Assembly: GCA_011620245.1 (NCBI GenBank)
Contig: WOZN01000188.1
Location: 1,603-8,184, forward strand
Source of the DNA: Acidovorax sp.
GTDB lineage: Bacteria; Pseudomonadota; Gammaproteobacteria; Burkholderiales; Burkholderiaceae_C
Direction: 5' to 3'
DNA: 6,582 bases
In this document: piece after piece, positions 1 to 5,514 of the stretch
How the letters are laid out: each line of letters begins with the position of its first letter
Position numbering within the stretch: position 1 is the first letter of the stretch
The notes under the pieces: model-generated
Seen by the model: only the letters and a program-made list of their open reading frames with translations
Databases searched by the model: none
What the model was told of the DNA's origin: nothing
Made by a program: the position numbers and the translations under genes

Positions 1-1092
1 GGACAGCTGCGAGCGCAGCGTGCCGCTGTTGAACAGCGTGGGCGTGCTGGACATGAAGTCGAAGCTGGAGAGAATTTCGTAGAACTCGATGGCGCGGGCT
101 TCGCGATCGATTTCGTTCAGCGACAGGCCCATGGCCACGCGCATGAAGAAGGCCTGGGGCAGTTCGATGCGGGTTTTCCTGACATGCAGGAAGTAGCGGT
201 CATACAGGGTCTGCAGGCCCAGGTAATCGAACTTCAGGTCCCGGTCGGCCTTGAGCGCGGCACCCAGGCGCTGCAGGTCGTATTGCAGCAGGCGTTCATC
301 GAGCAGATCGTTTTCCACCCCCTTCTTGATGAACTGCGGGAAATAGTCCACATAGCTTTGCGCCATGTCGGCCTGGGTGACTTCGCGGCCCAGCACTTCG
401 CGCACGATGGTGTGCAGCAGCAGGCGCGCCGTGGCGTAGGTGTAGTCCGGATCCTTTTCGATCAGGGTGCGCGCGGCAAGGATGGATGCCTTGTAGACCT
501 CTTCCATCGGAACGCCGTCATACAGGTTGCGCATGGTTTCCGCGACGATAGGCTGGGCGCTGACGTCTGCGCCCAGGCCGGCACAGGCCGATGCGATGAG
601 CGACTGCAGGCGGGCCAGGTCCAGCGCCACACGCTCACCGCCGTCGATGACATGCAGCTGGGGGGCAGCAGGTGTGTGCTCCTGCGTTTGCCGGGCGCGT
701 TCCTGGGTGCGGCGCTCGCGATAGAGCACATAGGCCCGGGCAATTTCATGGTGGCCGCCGCGCATCAGGCCCAGTTCCACCTGGTCTTGCACGTCTTCAA
801 TATGGAAGGTGCCGCCGCCGGGGCGCGAGCGCATGAGCGCGCGGGTCACGTTCTGGGTCAGCATATCCACCACTTCGCGCACGCTGGCCGAAGCAGCGCC
901 CTGCGTGCCGTGCACGGCCAGGAAGGCCTTCATCATGGCGACGGCGATCTTTTGCGGCTCAAATGGAACGACAGCGCCGTTGCGACGGATGATCTGGTAA
1001 TGCGCCAGCATGTTGGCTGCTGAGGCATTGTGTGCTGGCAGCGCCTGTGCGGTGGCGGCGAGGGCGGCGGGGGTGTTCAAAGCAGCTTGCAT
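1..1092 (-). CDS. nrdA: Class Ia ribonucleoside-diphosphate reductase, alpha (large) subunit NrdA, N-terminal 364 codons (3' end cut by window)
   Basis: The product is the catalytic large subunit of aerobic ribonucleotide reductase. It reduces ribonucleoside diphosphates to deoxyribonucleotides in the cytoplasm together with the radical-bearing NrdB. Translation on the minus strand from ATG at 1092 stays open to the window edge. After an Ala-rich leader (about residues 1-30) comes an ATP-cone at about 32-128 (IIRRNGAVVPFEPQKIA, then HIEDVQDQVE). A second ATP-cone-like segment follows at about 146-235 (LYDGVPMEEVYKASILAART, DPDYTYATARLLLH), which resembles the single N-terminal cone of E. coli NrdA. 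The catalytic barrel begins near 310, and STPTLFNSGTLRSQLS (349-364) is the stretch just before the first redox cysteine of the family, so that cysteine should lie just past the edge. The start is supported by an AAGGA ribosome binding site (1098-1102) five bases upstream. The active site and nrdB are not in the window, so only the N-terminal regulatory half can be judged. Confidence 0.95.
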   Translation of the reverse strand, partial: MQAALNTPAALAATAQALPAHNASAANMLAHYQIIRRNGAVVPFEPQKIAVAMMKAFLAVHGTQGAASASVREVVDMLTQNVTRALMRSRPGGGTFHIEDVQDQVELGLMRGGHHEIARAYVLYRERRTQERARQTQEHTPAAPQLHVIDGGERVALDLARLQSLIASACAGLGADVSAQPIVAETMRNLYDGVPMEEVYKASILAARTLIEKDPDYTYATARLLLHTIVREVLGREVTQADMAQSYVDYFPQFIKKGVENDLLDERLLQYDLQRLGAALKADRDLKFDYLGLQTLYDRYFLHVRKTRIELPQAFFMRVAMGLSLNEIDREARAIEFYEILSSFDFMSSTPTLFNSGTLRSQLS

Positions 1093-1097
1093 GGGTG

Positions 1098-1102
1098 TCC
1101 TT
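1098..1102 (-). promoter_or_regulatory. Ribosome binding site of nrdA
   Basis: On the minus strand the sequence reads AAAAGGACACCC followed by ATG. The AAGGA core lies five bases before the start codon at 1092, which is near-ideal spacing. It fixes the nrdA start at this ATG rather than at a later methionine such as Met28. Confidence 0.75.
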
Positions 1103-1187
1103 TTCTGTGGGCTGTCTGGGATGGGCTGGCGGACTGGAAAAAGCAGTCGCGGAATTCGCGGGGTGCAACGGTTTTTTAATCAGCGGC

Positions 1188-1203
1188 ACGCTATAGGTGG
1201 TGT
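1188..1203. promoter_or_regulatory. Predicted NrdR box 1 (promoter -10 proximal)
   Basis: The 16-bp sequence ACGCTATAGGTGGTGT matches the known NrdR-box consensus acaCwAtATaTwGtgt at 12 of 16 positions by my count, including C4, A6 and G13. It covers the predicted -10 of nrdA, so a bound NrdR would block RNA polymerase. NrdR is the zinc-finger/ATP-cone repressor of ribonucleotide reductase operons and usually binds such boxes in pairs. This is the weaker of the two sites. Confidence 0.7.
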
Positions 1204-1218
1204 GTCATCAGTGTTCAA
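1190..1218 (-). promoter_or_regulatory. Predicted sigma-70 promoter of nrdA (TTGAAC-N17-TATAGC)
   Basis: Read on the minus strand, a -35 hexamer TTGAAC (plus-strand 1213-1218) is separated by exactly 17 bp from a -10 hexamer TATAGC (1190-1195). Each matches its consensus at four of six positions, including the strongly conserved TTGA and TATA. Transcription would begin near 1183 and give a leader of about 90 nt before the nrdA ATG. The assignment is strengthened by two NrdR-like boxes placed exactly around these hexamers. It is a prediction from sequence alone. Confidence 0.65.
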
Positions 1219-1219
1219 G

Positions 1220-1235
1220 ACACTACCTGTAGTGT
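1220..1235. promoter_or_regulatory. Predicted NrdR box 2 (strong palindrome upstream of -35)
   Basis: ACACTACCTGTAGTGT matches the NrdR-box consensus at 13 of 16 positions and is almost a perfect palindrome, with arms ACACTAC and GTAGTGT flanking a CT centre. It begins 2 bp upstream of the predicted -35 hexamer of nrdA. Its start is 32 bp from the start of box 1, about three helical turns, so the two boxes face the same side of the DNA. That is the normal arrangement for cooperative NrdR binding. Confidence 0.8.
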
Positions 1236-1363
1236 ACAGCCGGGAAAACCCTCCTCGCCTGAAACAAGCCATCAAATGCTCGCCCAGCACGGTGGTGACG
1301 GCGCCGCAGAGCCGCGTGCAGCCGACGTTTCATGACGAGAATCAAGCAATATCGGGCTGTACA
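1233..1363. repeat. Long-range 9-bp perfect inverted repeat upstream of nrdA
   Basis: TGTACAGCC at 1233-1241 is exactly complementary to GGCTGTACA at 1355-1363, leaving a 113-bp interval between the arms. The first arm overlaps the last three bases of NrdR box 2. The arms do not extend past 9 bp. It could be an operator pair or a stem, or chance; the sequence alone does not tell. Confidence 0.4.
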
Positions 1364-1462
1364 GGTGGTTTTTCCGTAGCAACCCGCGTGGGCATTGCGG
1401 CAGATTTTTTTGCCCTATTGGTGGGGCGGTGTCAGCGCTGATGTTTGCGTGCTACAGCGGCA

Positions 1463-2065
1463 TCATCGGTTGGGGCCGGGGGTGCCTCGGGTTTCGATGG
1501 GAAACCGCGCAAGGGGCCAGGCGAGCAGGCCCTGAAGCCGTGGCCAGTCAAATCCGCAGCCGGGGTCTTGCTTGCGTCCCGGCGCGATATGTTCGTGTCC
1601 CGCCACATGGGCAACGGGGTAGCGCGCTGCAATGTCGGCGCACAGACTGGCCAACACCTCGTATTGCGCCGGCTCAAAGGCATGCCCTTCGAGTCCCTCC
1701 AGCTCGATACCAATGGAGTCGTCGTTGCATTGGGCGCGCCCACGGTAACTGGACTGGCCGGCATGCCAGGCGCGCTGGTCACAGTCGACAAATTGCCAGA
1801 GGGTGCCGCCCCGCTCTATGAAAAAGTGCGAGGACACCTGCAGCCCCCGGATGCTTTGAAAGTAGGGGTGTGCGTCCCAGTCCAGCGTATTGGCAAACAG
1901 CTGCTGCACCGCTCCGCTGCCATAGTGTCCTGGCGGCAGGCTGATGGAATGGACCACGATCAGGTCGATGGCAGCGCCGTCGGGGCGGGGGCCAAAATTG
2001 GGCGAGGGCTGCCTGACGGCGTCCCGATGCCAGCCCGCGTCCCACGGGGTCTGAGGCGCAGGCAT
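1463..2065 (-). CDS. ampD: 1,6-anhydro-N-acetylmuramyl-L-alanine amidase AmpD
   Basis: AmpD is a cytoplasmic zinc amidase that removes the peptide from 1,6-anhydromuropeptides during cell-wall recycling. In species with an AmpR-type regulator this also keeps beta-lactamase induction low. With the start used here the protein is 200 residues, against 183 in E. coli. Family signatures are clear: PSPNFGPRP (20-28), VVHSISLPPG with zinc ligand H39, RAWHAG (98-103), CNDDSIGIELEG with the conserved Glu121, and GHEHIAPGRKQDPG with zinc ligands H157 and D167 plus K165. There is no signal peptide, which fits AmpD rather than the periplasmic AmiD. The ATG at 2065 sits one base after the pilR stop (TGACATG). 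In-frame alternatives are ATG at 2080 and TTG at 2110, both inside pilR. None has a strong ribosome binding site, so coupling to pilR translation is likely. I chose 2065 because relatives begin about this far before the GW motif. Confidence 0.93.
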   Translation of the reverse strand: MPAPQTPWDAGWHRDAVRQPSPNFGPRPDGAAIDLIVVHSISLPPGHYGSGAVQQLFANTLDWDAHPYFQSIRGLQVSSHFFIERGGTLWQFVDCDQRAWHAGQSSYRGRAQCNDDSIGIELEGLEGHAFEPAQYEVLASLCADIAARYPVAHVAGHEHIAPGRKQDPGCGFDWPRLQGLLAWPLARFPIETRGTPGPNR

Positions 2066-2066
2066 G

Positions 2067-3563
2067 TCAGCCAGGGTCATCCTGCGCGTCGTTGTCGTTC
2101 GGGGCGGCAATGTTCAATCGGGCGATGCGGTAGCGGATCTGGCGCAGGCTGATGCCCAGCCGAGCCGCTGTGGCGGTCCGGTTGAAGTTGGCCTCACGCA
2201 GCGCGCGCACCAGAATCTCCCGCTCCTGCTGGTCCAGCCAGGCCTGAAGGTCATTGGGCAGCGCGGCACATGGGGCCGGCCCATTGGTCGCCTGCGTGCC
2301 AGGCAGTACTTCGATGACGGGCGCTGGCGAGGCGGGGGGCGCTGGCCGGGTGCCGAATGTCTCGGCGGTGGACGTGGCGCACTCCACATGCAGTTCGTCC
2401 CCGTCGCTCAGTGCCACGGCGCGGTGCAGCAGGTTCTCCAGCTCGCGTACATTGCCTTTGAGAGGGTGGCTGGCGATGGTGTTCAGCGCACGCTCTGTCA
2501 GCGCTGGTGGCTTGATGCCCGATTCGTGCCCAATGCGGGTCAGTAAGGCGGCGCACAGGGCGGGCAGGTCCTCCCGGCGCTCGCGCAGCGGAGGAATGAC
2601 GATCTCGATCACGTTGAGGCGGTAGTACAGATCCTGCCGGAACCGGCCCGACAGCACGTCGGCGGCAAGGTCCCGGTGGGTAGCACTCACGATGCGCACG
2701 TCCACGGTCTCCTCCTGGGTCGAACCCAGGGCGCGCACGCTGCGCTCCTGAATGGCGCGCAGCAGTTTCGATTGCATTGCCAGGGGCAGATCACCGATTT
2801 CGTCAAGAAACAGCGTACCCCCGCGTGCTGCCTGGAAATAGCCGTCGCGATCCTGGCTGGCGCCGGTGTAAGAACCTTTGCGGGCGCCGAAAAATTCGGC
2901 TTCCAGCAGGTTTTCGGGGATGGCGCCGCAATTGACGGCAATGAGGGGGCCGTCAGAACGCTGGCTGCTGGCGTGCAGCGCCTGTGCCACCAGTTCCTTG
3001 CCCGTTCCCGACTCGCCATGGATGAGCACCGGCGCCATGCTGCTTGCGACCTTGGCGATGCGCTGCTTGACATTGCGCATGGCCTGCGATTCGCCCACGA
3101 GGCGGTCCATCGCGCCCCCGGTGCCAACTGGCTCGGCCGTGCTGCCCAGGCGCGCGCAGTTGCGGCTGGAGCGCGGCGCAGGAACCCCTCCCGTCCCCTG
3201 CACGGCCGAAGCCACCACCGAGCGGAACTGTTTCAGGTCCACCGGCTTGGTCAGGTAGTCGAACGCGCCCGAGCGCAGGGCTTCAACCGCATTTTCCGCA
3301 GACCCGTAAGCCGTCATGACCACGCAGCGCTCCCGGCGCTGCTGGTCCCGCAAATCCTGCAACAACTCCATGCCAAAGCCGTCGGGCAGGCGCATGTCGG
3401 TGATGACAGCGTCAAATCGCTGGTCCTTCAGCTGCTGGCGCGCCTCCTGCACGCTGGATGCGGTTTCCACGCGGTAGCCTTCCCGCAGCAACGTGAGTTC
3501 ATACAAGGTGCGCAGATCGGGCTCGTCGTCGACCACGAGGATGGAGGCAGTTGGGGCGTTCAT
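2067..3563 (-). CDS. pilR: PilR, NtrC-family sigma-54-dependent response regulator of type IV pilus genes
   Basis: PilR is the DNA-binding partner of PilS and activates sigma-54 transcription of pilin genes. The 498 residues show the full NtrC layout. The receiver domain (about 7-120) has acidic pocket D12/D13, phospho-acceptor D56, T84 and K106. The AAA+ domain (about 153-380) has Walker A GESGTGKE (183-190), the sigma-54 contact loop GSYTGA (230-235), Walker B GGTLFLDE (248-255), and arginines in FRQDLYYRL (308-316). A Pro/Ala-rich linker lies at about 392-432. A C-terminal Fis-type helix-turn-helix (about 437-485) contains NRTATAARLGISLRQIRYRI. The contact loop has Tyr where most relatives have Phe, a conservative change. 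The gene starts 15 bases after the pilS stop, with no strong ribosome binding site visible, and its stop is one base from the preferred ampD start. The pairing with a PilS-type kinase separates it from NtrC, AtoC and other relatives. Confidence 0.95.
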   Translation of the reverse strand: MNAPTASILVVDDEPDLRTLYELTLLREGYRVETASSVQEARQQLKDQRFDAVITDMRLPDGFGMELLQDLRDQQRRERCVVMTAYGSAENAVEALRSGAFDYLTKPVDLKQFRSVVASAVQGTGGVPAPRSSRNCARLGSTAEPVGTGGAMDRLVGESQAMRNVKQRIAKVASSMAPVLIHGESGTGKELVAQALHASSQRSDGPLIAVNCGAIPENLLEAEFFGARKGSYTGASQDRDGYFQAARGGTLFLDEIGDLPLAMQSKLLRAIQERSVRALGSTQEETVDVRIVSATHRDLAADVLSGRFRQDLYYRLNVIEIVIPPLRERREDLPALCAALLTRIGHESGIKPPALTERALNTIASHPLKGNVRELENLLHRAVALSDGDELHVECATSTAETFGTRPAPPASPAPVIEVLPGTQATNGPAPCAALPNDLQAWLDQQEREILVRALREANFNRTATAARLGISLRQIRYRIARLNIAAPNDNDAQDDPG

Positions 3564-3578
3564 GGATTCAGGGGCAGT

Positions 3579-5282
3579 TCAGACCACGATGGTGTCAAAC
3601 AAGGTGACATTTTCGGCGGGGCGTGTGTTGCGGCGGAAACCCACGGTGAACGCATTGCCACCGATCTCGCCGCGCGGTGTTGTGCGCACCAGGCGCTGGT
3701 AGCCAATGGAGGCGCCGTGGCGCTGGCACAGCTCACGGCAGATATACAGACCCAGTCCGCTGGATCGGCTTTCCGAGGAAAAGAAGGGCTCGAACAGGTG
3801 GCGCTCCACCGATTTGTCCATGGGCGCGCCATCGCTCCATACCTGCAGGCTGATGGGCCCCGAGGGGCTGACGCGCGTGGTGATGACCAGCGAGTCGTCT
3901 TCCTGACCCTTGTAGCGCAGGGCGTTGTCCAGCAGGTTGAACAGCACACGCCGCAGATGTTCGGTATCGAACTCGATCTGGGCGCCATGGGCCATCAGGG
4001 AAATGGTGGCGCGGCGCTGTGCCGGATCCTGTCGTTGCCAGTCGGCCCAGATCTGGGCGACGGTTTCGTCCAGCATCAGCGTGGAGGCGGGCGCATGGCT
4101 GATCTGGTGCTGCACCCGAGCAATGTCCAGCACATCCTCGGCGATGCGGGCCAGGCGCTCTGCGTTTTGCCGCACCATCTGGGCGAGCCGTTTGTGGCCC
4201 GGGTCGTGCAGATCCTCCTCCAGCAAGGCATTGGCTTGCACAATGGCTGCCAGCGGGTTGCGTATTTCGTGGGCCACGGCAGCGGACATGCGGCCCATGG
4301 CGGCCAGCTTTTCGGTGCGCAAGCGGGCCTCCAGCTCGCGCAGGTCATGCAGGAACATCACGCACAAGTGTTCACCGGGCTCTAGCGGGGACTCATGGCG
4401 CGCGTCCGTCAGCCAGGTGCGCACATGCAGCCCGGTCGGGCTCTGCCCGGGGTGAAGCAGGTCCGCGTCGGCAACGACAGGTTGTTTCTGGCGGAACGTG
4501 CGCAACGCCAGTGTCACCAGCGGCTGCCAGGCGGGGTTGTCGTTCAGGGCAAAGGGTGGTTTCAATGCAGCGGGGTCACCCAGCAGCCGCATTGCGGCCG
4601 GGTTGGCAATGTGCACCATATCCTGGCTGTCCAGCACCAGCACACCGTCCGTGAGGTGTTCGATCACCAGCGCGCTCACCTGGGACTGCACTCTCGCGGC
4701 CAGCTGGCTTTGCCGGGCCAGCTGCTGTTCGCGCGCCAGCCGCACCGACAACTGGTGCACCAGGTAGCTGATGATGAAAAAGCCGGTGCCTGTGAGTGCG
4801 CTCTGGAGATAGCGTGCGGCGTCATCGCCCCCGCTGTGCTGGCTTTGCCACCAGGCCCAGGCCAGCAGCAGCAAAGTGACGCCCGCCGTCGTGCCGAGGG
4901 CCAGGGTCAGCGTGCCCAGCACTGCTGCCATCAGGATGGGCAGGCCAAACAGGGGTGTGTAATTCATGGTGCCGGCCTGCAGCAACTGCAAGGCGCATAC
5001 CGCCGCCATGTCCACGCCGATGAACAGGAGCCATTGGGGACCCGCAGCGGGCGGTGGCGGGGCGCGGCCTGCCAGTGCGCGCTCGGCCAGGGTGGCTGCA
5101 AGGTAGGCCAGGCATACCGCCAGCACGGCCGGCTCAGCGGCCAGGTTGATGAACTGGCCCAGACCCTGCAAAAACAGCAGTGCCAGCGCCACCATGACGC
5201 GGCCGGTCAGGAATCCCCGCCACAGGCGCACGAAGGGAGCATCGACCACAGAAGGGGAGAGGCCTGCCGGCAGGAAAGGCAT
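3579..5282 (-). CDS. pilS: PilS, membrane-bound sensor histidine kinase of the PilSR type IV pilus system
   Basis: PilS is an inner-membrane kinase that autophosphorylates and passes phosphate to PilR; in Pseudomonas it senses PilA in the membrane. The 567-residue product has about six hydrophobic segments (roughly 27-45, 50-67, 84-102, 108-125, 127-146, 162-178), as in known PilS proteins. A PAS-like linker (about 203-310) follows, then a DHp domain with phospho-accepting H338 in AAVAHEIRNPLAAI. The ATP-binding domain has N box NLLDNALRY (449-457), F box LFEPFFS (496-502) and G2 box SSGLGLYI (507-514). The G1 motif is unusual: it reads VWSDGAPM (481-488), where most kinases have DxGxG. The start ATG at 5282 follows the upstream gene's stop by four bases, and GAGG of a ribosome binding site overlaps that stop. 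The pilR gene follows after 15 bases. Confidence 0.95.
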   Translation of the reverse strand: MPFLPAGLSPSVVDAPFVRLWRGFLTGRVMVALALLFLQGLGQFINLAAEPAVLAVCLAYLAATLAERALAGRAPPPPAAGPQWLLFIGVDMAAVCALQLLQAGTMNYTPLFGLPILMAAVLGTLTLALGTTAGVTLLLLAWAWWQSQHSGGDDAARYLQSALTGTGFFIISYLVHQLSVRLAREQQLARQSQLAARVQSQVSALVIEHLTDGVLVLDSQDMVHIANPAAMRLLGDPAALKPPFALNDNPAWQPLVTLALRTFRQKQPVVADADLLHPGQSPTGLHVRTWLTDARHESPLEPGEHLCVMFLHDLRELEARLRTEKLAAMGRMSAAVAHEIRNPLAAIVQANALLEEDLHDPGHKRLAQMVRQNAERLARIAEDVLDIARVQHQISHAPASTLMLDETVAQIWADWQRQDPAQRRATISLMAHGAQIEFDTEHLRRVLFNLLDNALRYKGQEDDSLVITTRVSPSGPISLQVWSDGAPMDKSVERHLFEPFFSSESRSSGLGLYICRELCQRHGASIGYQRLVRTTPRGEIGGNAFTVGFRRNTRPAENVTLFDTIVV

Positions 5283-5286
5283 TGCC

Positions 5287-5514
5287 TCAGGCGCTGTGTT
5301 GGCGCCTGTGTTCGGCGCAGCAGTAGGCGTGCTGCCCCAGCATCAGCGCCTCTGCGCGCGGCACATGCACGCCGCAATGGTCGCAGGCCACCATGTCTTG
5401 CGGCTGGGCGTGCGCCCGGGGCGCTGCTTTGGCCGTGCCGGAATCGGTGGGGCGGCGGCTTCGCCAGATGCCCACGGCCACCGCCAGAACGATCAGCAAA
5501 ACGAGGTATTTCAT
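5287..5514 (-). CDS. Small membrane-anchored protein with CxxC...CC-x2-H cluster, PP0621 family
   Basis: This 75-residue protein of unknown function sits between the CcsA-like gene and pilS. It opens with one hydrophobic helix (about 3-16, KYLVLLIVLAVAVGIW) followed by RSRR, which predicts an N-out/C-in anchor with a cytoplasmic tail by the positive-inside rule. A flexible Ala/Pro linker leads to a compact C-terminal module with CDHCGVHVPRAEA (44-56) and YCCAEHR (64-70). Cys44, Cys47, Cys65, Cys66, His50 and His69 are enough for a small treble-clef-like zinc site, but metal binding is inferred. Its ATG overlaps the upstream stop (ATGA), and its own stop lies four bases before pilS, so the three genes are likely co-translated. 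It resembles the conserved PP0621 family usually annotated as hypothetical. A longer reading of this frame upstream to 6315 would merely shadow the CcsA-like gene. Confidence 0.85.
   Translation of the reverse strand: MKYLVLLIVLAVAVGIWRSRRPTDSGTAKAAPRAHAQPQDMVACDHCGVHVPRAEALMLGQHAYCCAEHRRQHSA

Larger units (their letters stand above)
1093..1462. other. Intergenic region between ampD and nrdA
   Basis: This 370-bp gap lies between the ampD stop and the nrdA start, both on the minus strand. The part nearest nrdA holds the promoter, two NrdR-box-like sites and a roughly 90-nt leader. The distal part (about 1236-1462) has no convincing gene. It contains one arm of a 9-bp inverted repeat (1355-1363; the other arm is at 1233-1241), a 10-bp perfect palindrome TCAGCGCTGA at 1432-1441, and a run of seven T on the plus strand near 1405-1411. 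I found no strong intrinsic terminator for ampD on the minus strand. Confidence 0.7.

Noticed and set aside
184..1023. A 279-codon plus-strand open frame opposite nrdA
   Set aside because: The opposite strand encodes unmistakable NrdA sequence along the whole stretch, and the plus-strand product has no recognisable fold.
1223..1333. A 36-residue minus-strand frame upstream of nrdA (MKRRLHAALRRR...)
   Set aside because: It has no ribosome binding site and a composition expected of random GC-rich sequence, and its end runs into the NrdR box and promoter region. A leader peptide cannot be supported because it would lie upstream of the predicted nrdA transcription start.
1385..1415. Run of seven T on the plus strand preceded by CCGC...GCGG, as a possible terminator
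   Set aside because: The stem is only 4 bp, and the T-run is on the plus strand, where no gene ends nearby. For ampD on the minus strand the run reads as A and cannot serve as an intrinsic terminator.
1445..2152. A 235-codon plus-strand open frame opposite ampD
   Set aside because: The minus strand holds all AmpD zinc ligands and motifs, and the plus-strand product has none of its own.
2676..4385. A 569-codon plus-strand open frame opposite pilR and pilS
   Set aside because: No family signature; antisense to clear NtrC-type and kinase motifs. A typical GC-rich shadow frame.
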